Below are positions 24,646-33,550 of a stretch of 40,275 bases of DNA, piece by piece. The DNA is from an uncultured Bacilli bacterium (GTDB lineage: Bacteria; Bacillota_I; Bacilli_A; RF39; UBA660), in the NCBI GenBank assembly GCA_944363595.1, contig CALVUN010000044.1, positions 1 to 40,275 of the forward strand, in the 5' to 3' direction. The translations under genes were made by a program, and so were the position numbers. How positions within the stretch are numbered: the first letter of the stretch is position 1; each line of letters opens with the position of its first letter. The notes beneath the pieces are model-generated. The model ran no database searches and was not told the origin of the DNA. It worked only from the letters and a program-made list of their open reading frames with translations.

Positions 24646-25948
24646 ATTTTTTATGTTTTATGGTTAATATTTGGACATAAACATTTTGACGTATTTCTCT
24701 TCTTTGAACAAACATATTATTACTGTTTATGATATTTTTTACAAGCATTAAACCATGACCGCGTTTTTTTCCTTTAGTTGAAAATATTTCATTTCCTACA
24801 TCAGGATCTATTTCACCATCAAAAGAATTGGTAATAATTATTTTAACATCATCTTTTTCCTTATACACTTCAATTCCCATACTCTTACTTTTAGATATAG
24901 TACTTGCTTCAATGGCATTATCTAAGTATACACCAACAATTCTTCCCAACTGTTTAAAGTTATTTGGAGATAAATTATTTAAAAGTGAATTTTTAATTTT
25001 AGGTGAAATACTAATTGTAATATTAATACCTTTATTTTCTGCCTCTGAGGCTTTAAAATAAAACAATGCTTTCAGTCCATTTGATGGTAAATATTGAAAT
25101 TTAGCATAATAAGCTTGATTAATTGTAATATTTTCATCTAACAGACTATCTATATATTTAATAATATTTTGTTTGTTTTCTTGATCTATTATTTTTGACT
25201 TTATAGTTAATAATTGATTTTTATTTTCGTGATGTTGAATACGTTGCTTTTCAATTTCTACTTCATATGTTTTCATAAAATCTAATAATTTATCATATTC
25301 AAATTTTAGTTTATTATTTTCTAATGTCTGCCTTATTACCATAATGAGTGATACAAAAAAGAATATCATAATTATTAATGATGATATAAACTCTTGATTT
25401 ATTTGAAATCTGTTTGAAAATTTATAAAAAAAGTATATTATACATATAAATGTTAAAACAGATAATATAACAATTTTTATTGTATTTTCAATTTCAGCAT
25501 CAATAATTTTTCTTAATTTTTCATTTAAAATTAAACTAATTATTACTACTATAGCATTTGATATAAAATTACCTAATAAACTTCCTGCTAAGTTATTATA
25601 AAAAAGTTCTTTAGGAATTCTAAAAATTATTGTTATTGTAAAAATAATAAGCAATTCTATTACAACCATAATTATAGCATAAATAAAAGTTATAAATATA
25701 GATTTTTTATAATTTAACTTATATAGATATTTAAAAATAATCATATAAATTATAAATCCTAGCATTGTTTTTAATACTTCTGTTGAAATCTTATATATTA
25801 TTATGTAACTAAAAATCATTATTAATGTAAAAATTACTAATTTTTTCTTATTAACTTTTATTTTTTCATTTAAAACATTTTTTCCAAAAAAAATGGGAGC
25901 TATTACCAAAAATGTTCCACTTAGTATTTCACTTACATATCTTAACAT
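24644..25948 (-). CDS. agrC: AgrC-type sensor histidine kinase (intact copy)
   Basis: This 434-residue protein is a membrane receptor kinase of the AgrC (HPK10, GHKL) type, expected to sense the AgrD peptide. About six membrane segments fill residues 8-205, with a linker Leu-Leu-Asp-Phe-Met-Lys-Thr-Tyr-Glu. The phosphorylated histidine is in His-His-Glu-Asn-Lys-Asn-Gln-Leu (239-246). The ATP-binding module has the N box Tyr-Leu-Asp-Asn-Ala-Ile-Glu-Ala (341-348) and a G box Lys-Arg-Gly-His-Gly-Leu (395-400). The start at 25948 follows GAGGG. It is closely related to the kinase upstream, which is frameshifted, and both are read with agrA. About 170 gene-free bases lie between the two kinase genes. 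Confidence 0.9.
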   Translation of the reverse strand: MLRYVSEILSGTFLVIAPIFFGKNVLNEKIKVNKKKLVIFTLIMIFSYIIIYKISTEVLKTMLGFIIYMIIFKYLYKLNYKKSIFITFIYAIIMVVIELLIIFTITIIFRIPKELFYNNLAGSLLGNFISNAIVVIISLILNEKLRKIIDAEIENTIKIVILSVLTFICIIYFFYKFSNRFQINQEFISSLIIMIFFFVSLIMVIRQTLENNKLKFEYDKLLDFMKTYEVEIEKQRIQHHENKNQLLTIKSKIIDQENKQNIIKYIDSLLDENITINQAYYAKFQYLPSNGLKALFYFKASEAENKGINITISISPKIKNSLLNNLSPNNFKQLGRIVGVYLDNAIEASTISKSKSMGIEVYKEKDDVKIIITNSFDGEIDPDVGNEIFSTKGKKRGHGLMLVKNIINSNNMFVQRREIRQNVYVQILTIKHKK

Positions 25949-26118
25949 TATTATTCCCTCTTTCAAACGTGTTATATTCAATTTTTACTTTAATTATATA
26001 ATTTAAACAATATATTATATTTTATTTTTGTAAATATAATATAACAAAAGAGACTTTTTTATTAATTTATCGATAAATATTATATCATATATTATATTCT
26101 TTTAATATGTTTTTTAAA

Positions 26119-27425
26119 TTATTTTTCTTTTATAAGAAGTGTTTGTATGTATAAATCTTTTGAAATTTTTCTTTTTTGAATAAATATTTTATTATTATTA
26201 TTAATTATCTCTTTTACTAATAATAACCCATGTCCTCTATTTTTTCCTTTTGTTGAAAAAATTTTATTTCCAATATTTAGATCAATTTCTCCATTAAATG
26301 AATTTGTTATAATAAATTTTATATTTCCATCTATTACATATATTTCGATAGACATAGATTTTTTTTTGATAATTCACTTGCTTCGATGGCATTATCTAAA
26401 TAAACGCCTAAAATTCTACCAAGTTGTTTAAAATAATATGTATCAATTTTTTTTAGAAATGATTTTTCTACTTTTGATGATATATTTACCGTAACACTTA
26501 TTCCTCTATTTTCAGCTTCAGATACTTTAAAATAAAATAATGCTTTTATTCCATTACTTGGCAAATATCTAAATTTAGAATATTGTTCTTTTTTTACATC
26601 TTTATCATCTTTTAATATACTATTAATATATTTTATAATTTCTTCATTTTTTTCCTCATCAATAATTTTTGCTTTAATTGATAGTAATTGATTTTTATTT
26701 TCATGGTGATAAATTCTTTGATTATGTATTTCTTTTTCATATATCTTCATATATTCTAATAATTTATCATATTCTATATGCATCTTATTGTTCTCAATTT
26801 TTTGTTTGAATACACAATATAATAATATTAATAAAAATACAATAATTAATATCCAATTAATATATTCTTCTTGTATAATTAACTTTTTAAATATTTTATA
26901 AAAAAAATAAATTATGCAAAGCAATGTGATTAAAATTAAAATTTTTTTTATATTTTTTTCTTTTTTATTAATAATATTCTTGAATTTTTTACTGATCAAT
27001 AATGAAATTAATATAACTATTATATTACATAATAAATTACCATATGTTGTAGCTAGAAATAAATTATAAGAATTTTTTTCAGTCATTTTAAATATAAATA
27101 AAATTTTTAACATAATTGAATAAGTAATAATAGTAATTGTTGAAAAAATAAATGTAATAAAAAATACTTTTTCATTTTTTAACTTAAAAACATTTTTTAA
27201 AATTATTATAAAAATTATTAAGCTTATTATAGTTTTAAATATTCCATCTAGACACAGATAAACTAGGATATATAAACATATCATAGTTATTATTAAAATA
27301 ATTAGTTTTCTCTTATTTTTGATGATACTTTCATCTAAGATAATTAAGCCAAATAAAATGGGAGTAATTACCATAATTATCCCATTTACTATATTAATAA
27401 ATATACTATTTAAATTGTTTAACAT
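26119..27425 (-). pseudogene. Second AgrC-type kinase, split by a frameshift
   Basis: This gene encodes a near duplicate of the kinase downstream. Frame one (27425 to 26334) gives the membrane part, the histidine motif His-His-Glu-Asn-Lys-Asn-Gln-Leu and the N box Tyr-Leu-Asp-Asn-Ala-Ile-Glu-Ala, then leaves the frame after Ser-Lys-Lys and stops. A second frame (26355 to 26119) gives the missing end, with the G box Asn-Arg-Gly-His-Gly-Leu. The break lies in nine A residues (26359-26367 on this strand). Ten or seven would restore a protein of about 435 residues whose joint (Ser-Lys-Lys-Lys-Ser-Met) lines up with the intact copy. Its ATG overlaps the end of agrA by 20 bases, so translation is coupled. 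As read, the product cannot bind ATP. It could be decay, phase variation, slippage rescue or a sequencing error. Confidence 0.85.
26359..26367 (-). repeat. Nine-A homopolymer at the frameshift of the second agrC
   Basis: Nine consecutive T residues on the plus strand read as A9 in the coding strand. The reading frames of the two kinase halves differ by one base on either side of it. Poly-A tracts of this length are known sites for replication slippage and for RNA polymerase slippage in AT-rich bacteria. Confidence 0.9.
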
Positions 27426-28131
27426 GTTCTTTTAGGCCTTTCTTACGTCTAGATGATACTAAATATATTTCGACGCCATTAGAGAATGTTATTTTATTTT
27501 CAACAAAACTTACTTTTAGTATTTTTTGAACATTAACAATACATGATTTATGGGTCTGGTAAAATCTTTGATCTAACATTTTACTTATTTCATGTAATGG
27601 TTTGTTTACTTCAATTTTGAAACCACTTTCTAATGTTATAATACATTTTTTAGTCATTTGTAACTTTTCGATATAGATAATATCATCGAGTGCAATTTGA
27701 TAATCAATATGATAAGTTGTAAATGTCATAAACTTAGTCTCATTAATAGCATTTAAGGCTATTTTTATTGTTTCACACAATCTTTCTTTACAAAAATGTT
27801 GTTTTTCAATAAAATCTAATGGCATTAGTCTTGAAAAAATAACATCATCTTTATATTTGCGATGATTAGTTATGAAAATGATAATACTTTTCCAATCATT
27901 TTCTCTAATCATAGAGCCAATTTCTAAACCTGAGACATCTCCTACTTCAATATCTAAAATATAGATATTAAGACCTTCTTTATTTCTTATTTTTTGTTCT
28001 AAATTTTCATTATATTCATTAAATCGATGAATACGATAAGCTACATCTTTTAACAATGGTGATTGGTTAATTGTGTTACTTATCATTTCTATATCTTTGT
28101 CTTTATCTTCATAAATGATGAAATTTAGCAT
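27406..28131 (-). CDS. agrA: AgrA-type response regulator (receiver plus LytTR)
   Basis: This 241-residue protein has a receiver domain with the phosphorylation site Asp60 (Tyr-Ile-Leu-Asp-Ile-Glu) and a conserved Asp9. Residues about 138-240 form a LytTR DNA-binding domain with Ile-Ile-Tyr-Ile-Glu, Gln-Thr-His-Lys-Ser-Cys-Ile-Val-Asn and Ser-Arg-Arg-Lys-Lys-Gly-Leu. LytTR regulators of the AgrA class bind pairs of 9-bp direct repeats and activate agr promoters. It is the first gene of agrA-agrC2-agrC1, and its end overlaps the next start. Upstream on the minus strand TATAAT (28168-28173) lacks a good -35 box, as expected for an activator-dependent promoter. The call is by family; its targets are unknown. 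Confidence 0.92.
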   Translation of the reverse strand: MLNFIIYEDKDKDIEMISNTINQSPLLKDVAYRIHRFNEYNENLEQKIRNKEGLNIYILDIEVGDVSGLEIGSMIRENDWKSIIIFITNHRKYKDDVIFSRLMPLDFIEKQHFCKERLCETIKIALNAINETKFMTFTTYHIDYQIALDDIIYIEKLQMTKKCIITLESGFKIEVNKPLHEISKMLDQRFYQTHKSCIVNVQKILKVSFVENKITFSNGVEIYLVSSRRKKGLKEHVKQFK

Positions 28132-28288
28132 AATTATTACTCCTCTTTCCTTACTGTTACAATTAATATTATATCATTAATTTGGAGATTTTGTTTATTT
28201 TGTGTTAATTTTTTGTCATTTTTTATGCGAATGATACGTTTGGTTCTTTCAACGTTTAAATGTTTACGTAAAGTAAATTTATTTTTGG

Positions 28289-29623
28289 TTATTTTGTTAC
28301 CAAATCAATAGCAGTTTGTAACTGATTGTCGTTTTCCTCAGTTGGATTATCATAGTATGATTCATTTAATTCTACGTAATTTGTTGGTTCAACACCTGTT
28401 TCATTAATCCAATTGCCATCTGGTGTTAACCATTTTTGTACGGTATATTTAATCATACTGCCATCCCCTAAGTCCATTGTTTGTTGAACGGTTCCTTTAC
28501 CATACGTGTTGGTTCCAACAACATATCCTCCATAACTTTCTTTAATGGCTGATGCTAAAATTTCAGATGCAGATGCAGAATTGCCATTAGTCAATATGGC
28601 AATTGGATAATCTTTACCATTTTTATTAGTAGCTTTTTTCTGTTTAGTACCTGATGATCCTTCAAGTTGGTAAATAATATCTCCTTTGTTAAGTAACATA
28701 TTTGCTATATCTGTTACAGTTGATAGATAGCCACCACCATTATTACGTACATCAATAATTAAGCTATCAATATTATCTTTTTCTAATTCATTTAATTTAT
28801 CTTTAAATTGATCTGCCGTTATTGATGAGAAAATGGATATTTGAAGATAACCTACTTTTTTGTTATTTCTTTCATATGTTTTGCTAAAAACAGAAGGTAC
28901 TTCTACTTTAGTACGTGTAATAGTTATTTCTTTTTCTTCATCATTTCTCGTAATTGTTAATTTTATTTTATTATTTTTACTATTTTTGACATATTCTGAT
29001 ACATCACTACTTGTTTTATCTGTATAATCTTCACCATCTACTTTTGTAATAATATCATCAACTTTTAAACCTGCTTTGTCGGCAGGACCATCCTGGAAAA
29101 CTTCTGCGACAACAATTTGATTATCATTATTCATACCAACAGTACAACCTATTCCTTCATACGTTCCTTCGACAGTTTCTAAAAATTCGGAAGTACTATC
29201 ACTATCACTATAACTCGTATAATAGTCGCCAACACTAGATACCATTCCATTGATGGCACTGTCGATTAATTCATCTTTATCTAAATCACCATAATAATTA
29301 TCAACAATGGCATAATAAGTATCAGCAATTTTATCTAAATCATCACTGAAAAAGACTGATCTACCATTATTGAATATTTTAACAAAAGAAAAACAAGTGA
29401 AAAAGCCTAAACCAAGAGAAAAAATTGTTATGATTATTACTTCTTTAAATGTATAGTTATTATCTTCTTCTTTAGCTAAAATATTTATTTTTTGGAGTTT
29501 TTCTTTTATTTTACTTATTTTTTTGTTTTTATGATCATTCTTCTTTGCTTTTTCTTTTTTTTCCTTTGCTTTATTTGACTTTTCTTTATTTTTTATTGAT
29601 TTATCTTTTTTATTTGACGTCAT
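28289..29623 (-). CDS. ctpA: C-terminal processing protease, S41 family (CtpA/CtpB-like)
   Basis: S41 proteases trim C-termini of exported proteins and, in spore formers, CtpB cuts SpoIVFA to activate sigma-K. The 444-residue protein has a long Lys-rich cytoplasmic tail (1-55), one membrane segment (61-83), a PDZ domain (about 150-235) and a peptidase domain. Catalytic residues fit Ser351 in Asn-Ser-Ala-Ser-Ala-Ser-Glu and Lys376 in Thr-Tyr-Gly-Lys-Gly-Thr-Val-Gln, 25 residues apart as in the family. The substrate is not evident. GGTGAT precedes the start. It diverges from the ger operon, and a near-consensus promoter at 29649-29677 drives it. Confidence 0.95.
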   Translation of the reverse strand: MTSNKKDKSIKNKEKSNKAKEKKEKAKKNDHKNKKISKIKEKLQKINILAKEEDNNYTFKEVIIITIFSLGLGFFTCFSFVKIFNNGRSVFFSDDLDKIADTYYAIVDNYYGDLDKDELIDSAINGMVSSVGDYYTSYSDSDSTSEFLETVEGTYEGIGCTVGMNNDNQIVVAEVFQDGPADKAGLKVDDIITKVDGEDYTDKTSSDVSEYVKNSKNNKIKLTITRNDEEKEITITRTKVEVPSVFSKTYERNNKKVGYLQISIFSSITADQFKDKLNELEKDNIDSLIIDVRNNGGGYLSTVTDIANMLLNKGDIIYQLEGSSGTKQKKATNKNGKDYPIAILTNGNSASASEILASAIKESYGGYVVGTNTYGKGTVQQTMDLGDGSMIKYTVQKWLTPDGNWINETGVEPTNYVELNESYYDNPTEENDNQLQTAIDLVTK

Positions 29624-29648
29624 GATATCACCATCCTCATTATGTTTT

Positions 29649-29690
29649 ATTATATCATGTATGCTTTAAAATGTAAATTAAGTAAAGCAT
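29649..29690 (-). promoter_or_regulatory. ctpA promoter with inverted repeat over the -35 box
   Basis: On the minus strand TTTACA (29672-29677) and TATAAT (29649-29654) are exactly 17 bases apart, about 26 bases upstream of the start. ATGCTTTA (29661-29668) and TAAAGCAT (29683-29690) form a perfect 8-bp inverted repeat that encloses the -35 hexamer, so a regulator is likely. It ends just before the sigma-G -35 box of the ger operon. Confidence 0.6.
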
Positions 29691-29719
29691 GAATATTTGT
29701 TTATTTTTTTTACATAATA
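29691..29719 (+). promoter_or_regulatory. Sigma-G-type promoter of the ger operon
   Basis: GAATA (29691-29695) and CATAATA (29713-29719) are separated by 17 bases. The sigma-G consensus in Bacillus is GHATR, 17-18 bases, CATWHTA; every position fits. Transcription would start near 29726, leaving a short leader with GAGGTGA before the ATG at 29743. An upstream in-frame ATG at 29689 lies before this promoter and can be discounted. Confidence 0.65.
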
Positions 29720-29742
29720 ATTATGATTATGAGGTGACTAAT

Positions 29743-31194
29743 ATGTTAAAAGATAGCGATATGATTGTAAATAAATTAAAAAAAGAAACTAATAATAATG
29801 GGGACATTATTTATAGAGTTAAATATATTAATAAGCAAAAATTATATGTTATTTATAATGAGCCTTTATGTTCATCGGAAATGATTAGTAATTTTATTAT
29901 TAGAAGTTTGGATTTTATAGACAATAAGTATAAACGTAAAGTTGATATTGTCAGTGTTATTAAGAATGATATTAATAATTTTAAGGTTAAAGAAATTACA
30001 ACTTATGAAGATTTGTGTTTTTATTTACATAATGCTTTTACAATTATTTTAGTTGATGGTTATGATACAGCTTTAGCCATGGAAAATAAGGGAGCTTTGT
30101 CAAGAGGAATTGATAAACCTACAACAGAGAGCACACTTAGAGGGCCAATGGATGCTTTTGTGGAAAATATACAAATTAATTTGGGATTAATTCGTAGAAG
30201 GCTTAAAGATAATAAACTTTGGAGTAAAGAGTATTTTTTAGGCAGGTATACTAAGACCAAAACTAATGTTTTATATATAGATGGTATTGCTAAAAAAGAA
30301 ATTGTCGATAAAGTTGATAAATTGATTAAAAAGATTGATATTGATGGTGTTATTAATTTGGGAACAATTAAGAATTTTATTCAGAAAGAAAATAAATCGG
30401 CTTTTCCTACGATAATAACAACTGAAAGACCTGATCATGTTTGTCAAGCTTTATTAAAGGGAAAAATTGCTATTTTAATGGATAATTGTCCATTTGTCTT
30501 AATCTTGCCTACTTTTTTTAATGATTTTTTCTTATCACTTGAAGATGATTCTAACCAAAGTATTAATATTTCTTTTACACGTATAATTAGATACATTGCT
30601 TTTTTTATAACTGTTTTGACACCAGGAATATATATTGCTATTACTACTTATAATCAGGAAATGTTACCAACAGAACTTTTGATAAGTTTTGCAGGGCAAA
30701 GAAGCTCAGTTCCTTTTCCCGCATTTTTTGAAGCTCTTTTAATGACATTGTCTTTTGAAATTTTGAGGGAAAGTGACCTTAGAATACCTAGTACTTCTAG
30801 TAGTGCTTTATCAATTGTTGGAGCATTAATTTTGGGAGAAGCTGCCGTTAATGCTGGAATTGTATCTCCTATTATGATTATTGTTGTATCTATTACGATG
30901 ATTTCTTCTTTGTTATTTATTGAACCTGACTTTATTAATGGAATTAGATGGTGGCGTTTATTTTTTATGTTAGGTGGTAGCTTTATGGGAATTATTGGTA
31001 TTGTTTTAGTATTTATTACTTTTATGATTAAGATTGCTAGTATTAAATCTTTTGGCAAACCATATTTAATGCCTTTTGTCCCAACTTCAATTGATGGATT
31101 AAAAAATAGTGTTATTAAATTTCCTTTAAAATATTTGAATAGGAGAGAAAAATATTTATCTAGTAATACTTATCGAATGGGGGATGATGAGTAA
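29743..31194 (+). CDS. gerKA: Spore germination receptor subunit A (GerA family)
   Basis: This 483-residue protein is the A subunit of a GerA-type germinant receptor in the inner spore membrane. A soluble N-terminal half holds Thr-Glu-Ser-Thr-Leu-Arg-Gly-Pro near residue 130, a family hallmark. A membrane half follows with Pro-Phe-Pro-Ala-Phe-Phe-Glu-Ala, Ile-Pro-Ser-Thr-Ser-Ser-Ser-Ala-Leu-Ser-Ile-Val-Gly-Ala-Leu and Gly-Glu-Ala-Ala-Val. GAGGTGA precedes the start. It is first of an operon A-C-B with overlapping ends. Which germinant it senses cannot be told; gerKA is used as a family label only. Confidence 0.95.
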   Translation: MLKDSDMIVNKLKKETNNNGDIIYRVKYINKQKLYVIYNEPLCSSEMISNFIIRSLDFIDNKYKRKVDIVSVIKNDINNFKVKEITTYEDLCFYLHNAFTIILVDGYDTALAMENKGALSRGIDKPTTESTLRGPMDAFVENIQINLGLIRRRLKDNKLWSKEYFLGRYTKTKTNVLYIDGIAKKEIVDKVDKLIKKIDIDGVINLGTIKNFIQKENKSAFPTIITTERPDHVCQALLKGKIAILMDNCPFVLILPTFFNDFFLSLEDDSNQSINISFTRIIRYIAFFITVLTPGIYIAITTYNQEMLPTELLISFAGQRSSVPFPAFFEALLMTLSFEILRESDLRIPSTSSSALSIVGALILGEAAVNAGIVSPIMIIVVSITMISSLLFIEPDFINGIRWWRLFFMLGGSFMGIIGIVLVFITFMIKIASIKSFGKPYLMPFVPTSIDGLKNSVIKFPLKYLNRREKYLSSNTYRMGDDE

Positions 31195-32378
31195 TGAAAA
31201 AGTTATTGATTTTAGTTGTCTCTTTGTTATGCCTTAGTGGTTGTTTTAATTATCGTGAACTTAATGATCTTGCAATTATGACAGCAGTGGCGATCGATCG
31301 AACAGATGATGGATTTGAACTTACATTGCAAGTAGTTAATCCAAAAAAACAACAAGATTCCTCTAATGCTAGTCAGCCTGATTTTATAGTTTATACTACT
31401 AAAGGAGAATCATTACAAAAGGCTTTTAGAGAAGTTGTCAATACTGCCCCTAAAAGGTTATATGCTGCTCATTTGCAATTATTGGTATTAAGTGAGGAAG
31501 TTGCTACTAATTATATTGATGAAATTGTTGACTTTTTCTTTAGGGAACCTGAGGTTAGAGATGAATTTCAAGTAATGGTAGCTAAAGGGGAAAAGGCAAA
31601 GGATAAATTAACTATTATGACTCCTTTGACAACTTTATCTTCAATGGATATTTTTAATACACTTGATAGTAATAAAAAATATTTAGGTTCGGTTACTAGT
31701 ATTACTTTTAATGATTTTATGCATGCTTATCTTGATCCAAATACAGAGATTGTTTTACCTGTTTTAGAAGTTATAGGGAATAGTGAAGAAGGGAATAGTC
31801 AAGAAAATTTGGAAACTTCTACTTCACTAGCTAATCTTAAACTTTCTTCTATGGCTATTTTTAAAGATAATAAATTGGTTGAGATATTGGATGAAAATGA
31901 TAGTATTAACCTTAATATGTTACTAGGAGAATTAAATGAGACAATTGTTCAATATGAATGTGGTGATGATGAATATGCGGCCTTTGAAATTATATCTTTA
32001 AATAGTGAACTGGAAGTTGATCCTGACAAAAATAAGGCTACTTTTTCTATCGCAGGACACGCTAGTGTTAATGAGGTGCAATGTCCTCTTAATCTTAGGG
32101 AAATTGATGTAGGAAATGAGATGCGCGATAATCTTAATAAATCAATGAAAGAATCTCTTTTAAAAACCATTAACTTGATAAGAGATGATTACAATACAGA
32201 TGTTTTTGGTATAAGAGATAGTTTTTATAAGTATTATCCTAATGATTATAAGGAATATGCTGATAAATGGTACGATTTGTTTTTTCCTAATTTGGATATC
32301 GATGTTGATGTTAATATTAAATTATATGAAAAGGGAAATATTTTAGGAGGAACAGAATATGATAAAAGAGAAAATTAA
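31194..32378 (+). CDS. gerKC: Spore germination receptor subunit C, lipoprotein (GerAC family)
   Basis: The 394-residue product has a signal peptide ending in the lipobox Leu-Ser-Gly-Cys, followed by Phe-Asn-Tyr-Arg-Glu-Leu-Asn-Asp, the usual start of mature GerAC-type proteins (Cys-Trp/Phe-x-x-Arg-Glu-Leu). The C-terminal domain has the Asp-Tyr-Lys-Glu-Tyr-Ala-Asp-Lys-Trp-Tyr-Asp pattern typical of the family. Its ATG overlaps the stop of the A subunit (TAATG), which implies translational coupling. The subunit is thought to sit on the outer face of the inner spore membrane next to A and B. Confidence 0.95.
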   Translation: MKKLLILVVSLLCLSGCFNYRELNDLAIMTAVAIDRTDDGFELTLQVVNPKKQQDSSNASQPDFIVYTTKGESLQKAFREVVNTAPKRLYAAHLQLLVLSEEVATNYIDEIVDFFFREPEVRDEFQVMVAKGEKAKDKLTIMTPLTTLSSMDIFNTLDSNKKYLGSVTSITFNDFMHAYLDPNTEIVLPVLEVIGNSEEGNSQENLETSTSLANLKLSSMAIFKDNKLVEILDENDSINLNMLLGELNETIVQYECGDDEYAAFEIISLNSELEVDPDKNKATFSIAGHASVNEVQCPLNLREIDVGNEMRDNLNKSMKESLLKTINLIRDDYNTDVFGIRDSFYKYYPNDYKEYADKWYDLFFPNLDIDVDVNIKLYEKGNILGGTEYDKREN

Positions 32379-33450
32379 TTCTTTACAACTCTCTAGTTTT
32401 ATTGTTAGTTCTATAATTGCTTCTTTAACTGGAATTGGTATTTATATTGCAACTGAAGTAGCAGTAATTGATGCATGGATTAGTGTAATTATAAGTTCTA
32501 TTATGGGTATAATACCTTTGATAATGATTATTTTTTTGTTTAGTTTTGAACCAAATAAAACAATAATAGAAAAGATTAATTTTATTTTTGGTAATTTTTG
32601 GGGATTTATTATTAATTTTTTAATTACAGTGATTGTCTTTATTATTGCGGCGACTGATTTATTTAATATTGCTAATTTTTTGATTACACAGTTTTTGTCA
32701 GAAACGCCATTGCTTTTTATTTGTTTATTGTTTTGTGGTGTTAGTTTTTATGCTATTTCTAAGGGATTTGAAACTATTTCGCGTGTCAATTTATTTTTTG
32801 TGGGAATATTAATAGTTATTTTTATTATTTTTATTGGCTCTCTTATTCCACAGATTCAAATTGAAAATTATATGCCTATATTGGTTAATGGGATTAAAAA
32901 ACCTATAATAGGAGGATTTTTAGTTATGTTAGCTAATATTGTACCTATTTTTTTAATATTAATATTTCCTAAAAATGGCGTCGTGGATAAAAAGAAACTT
33001 AATTTATATTTGACTATTTTCTATATTATTGCAATCATATGTGCTATTGCATCAATGATGATAATTGTTGGGATACTAGGTGAATATTTGATTAAATCAT
33101 ATCAATATCCAGAATATGCTGTTCTTAAGAAAATTTCTTTGTTTGGTTTTATTGATAGAATTGAGAATTTGTTATCTTTACAGTGGATACTTAGTTGTTT
33201 TTCATTACTTACTTTATGTATATATTTTATAAGTAGTGGAATTAAAAAAGTAAAAAATAGTAAATTAGTTCCTATTATAGTAATTGGTATTATTATTACT
33301 ATGGTTTTAGTAATATTTAAAAGTAATACATATTTTAATTTTTATATTCTTAATATTTATCCTTATATATTACTTGGACTTTTTTCTTTATTTGTTATTG
33401 TTGTAATTGGTGCCTTGGTAAAAAAGAAAAAGAAGAAGAAGAAAAATTAA
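32359..33450 (+). CDS. gerKB: Spore germination receptor subunit B (GerAB family permease-like)
   Basis: The B subunit is an APC-type, amino-acid-permease-like membrane protein that is thought to bind the germinant. The 363-residue protein has about ten hydrophobic segments and starts with Ile-Asn-Ser-Leu-Gln-Leu-Ser-Ser-Phe, as in the family. Its start (after AGGAGG) lies 20 bases inside the gerKC end. The last eight residues are Lys-Lys-Lys-Lys-Lys-Lys-Lys-Asn, an unusually basic tail encoded by an A/G-only stretch. The gene order A-C-B differs from the A-B-C of Bacillus gerA but occurs in gerK-like operons. Confidence 0.94.
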   Translation: MIKEKINSLQLSSFIVSSIIASLTGIGIYIATEVAVIDAWISVIISSIMGIIPLIMIIFLFSFEPNKTIIEKINFIFGNFWGFIINFLITVIVFIIAATDLFNIANFLITQFLSETPLLFICLLFCGVSFYAISKGFETISRVNLFFVGILIVIFIIFIGSLIPQIQIENYMPILVNGIKKPIIGGFLVMLANIVPIFLILIFPKNGVVDKKKLNLYLTIFYIIAIICAIASMMIIVGILGEYLIKSYQYPEYAVLKKISLFGFIDRIENLLSLQWILSCFSLLTLCIYFISSGIKKVKNSKLVPIIVIGIIITMVLVIFKSNTYFNFYILNIYPYILLGLFSLFVIVVIGALVKKKKKKKKN

Positions 33451-33550
33451 AGGTATATAGAAGGGAGTAATTATTTTTTATTTATCAATCTTTTATAATA
33501 TGGTTGTCTTTTAATATATGCTCTATGTTACAAAACCTCACTGCATATTA

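Noticed and set aside
28132-28288. AACGT-containing repeats upstream of agrA
   Set aside because: Spacings of 14 and 16 bases do not agree with each other or with known LytTR sites.
29689-29742. Longer N-terminus for the germinant receptor A subunit
   Set aside because: It begins upstream of the sigma-G promoter and lacks a ribosome site; the ATG at 29743 has GAGGTGA.
33424-33450. Poly-lysine end of gerKB as a possible frameshift artefact
   Set aside because: The stretch mixes AAA and AAG codons and ends with a normal stop; nothing suggestive of a continued protein is seen in the other frames.
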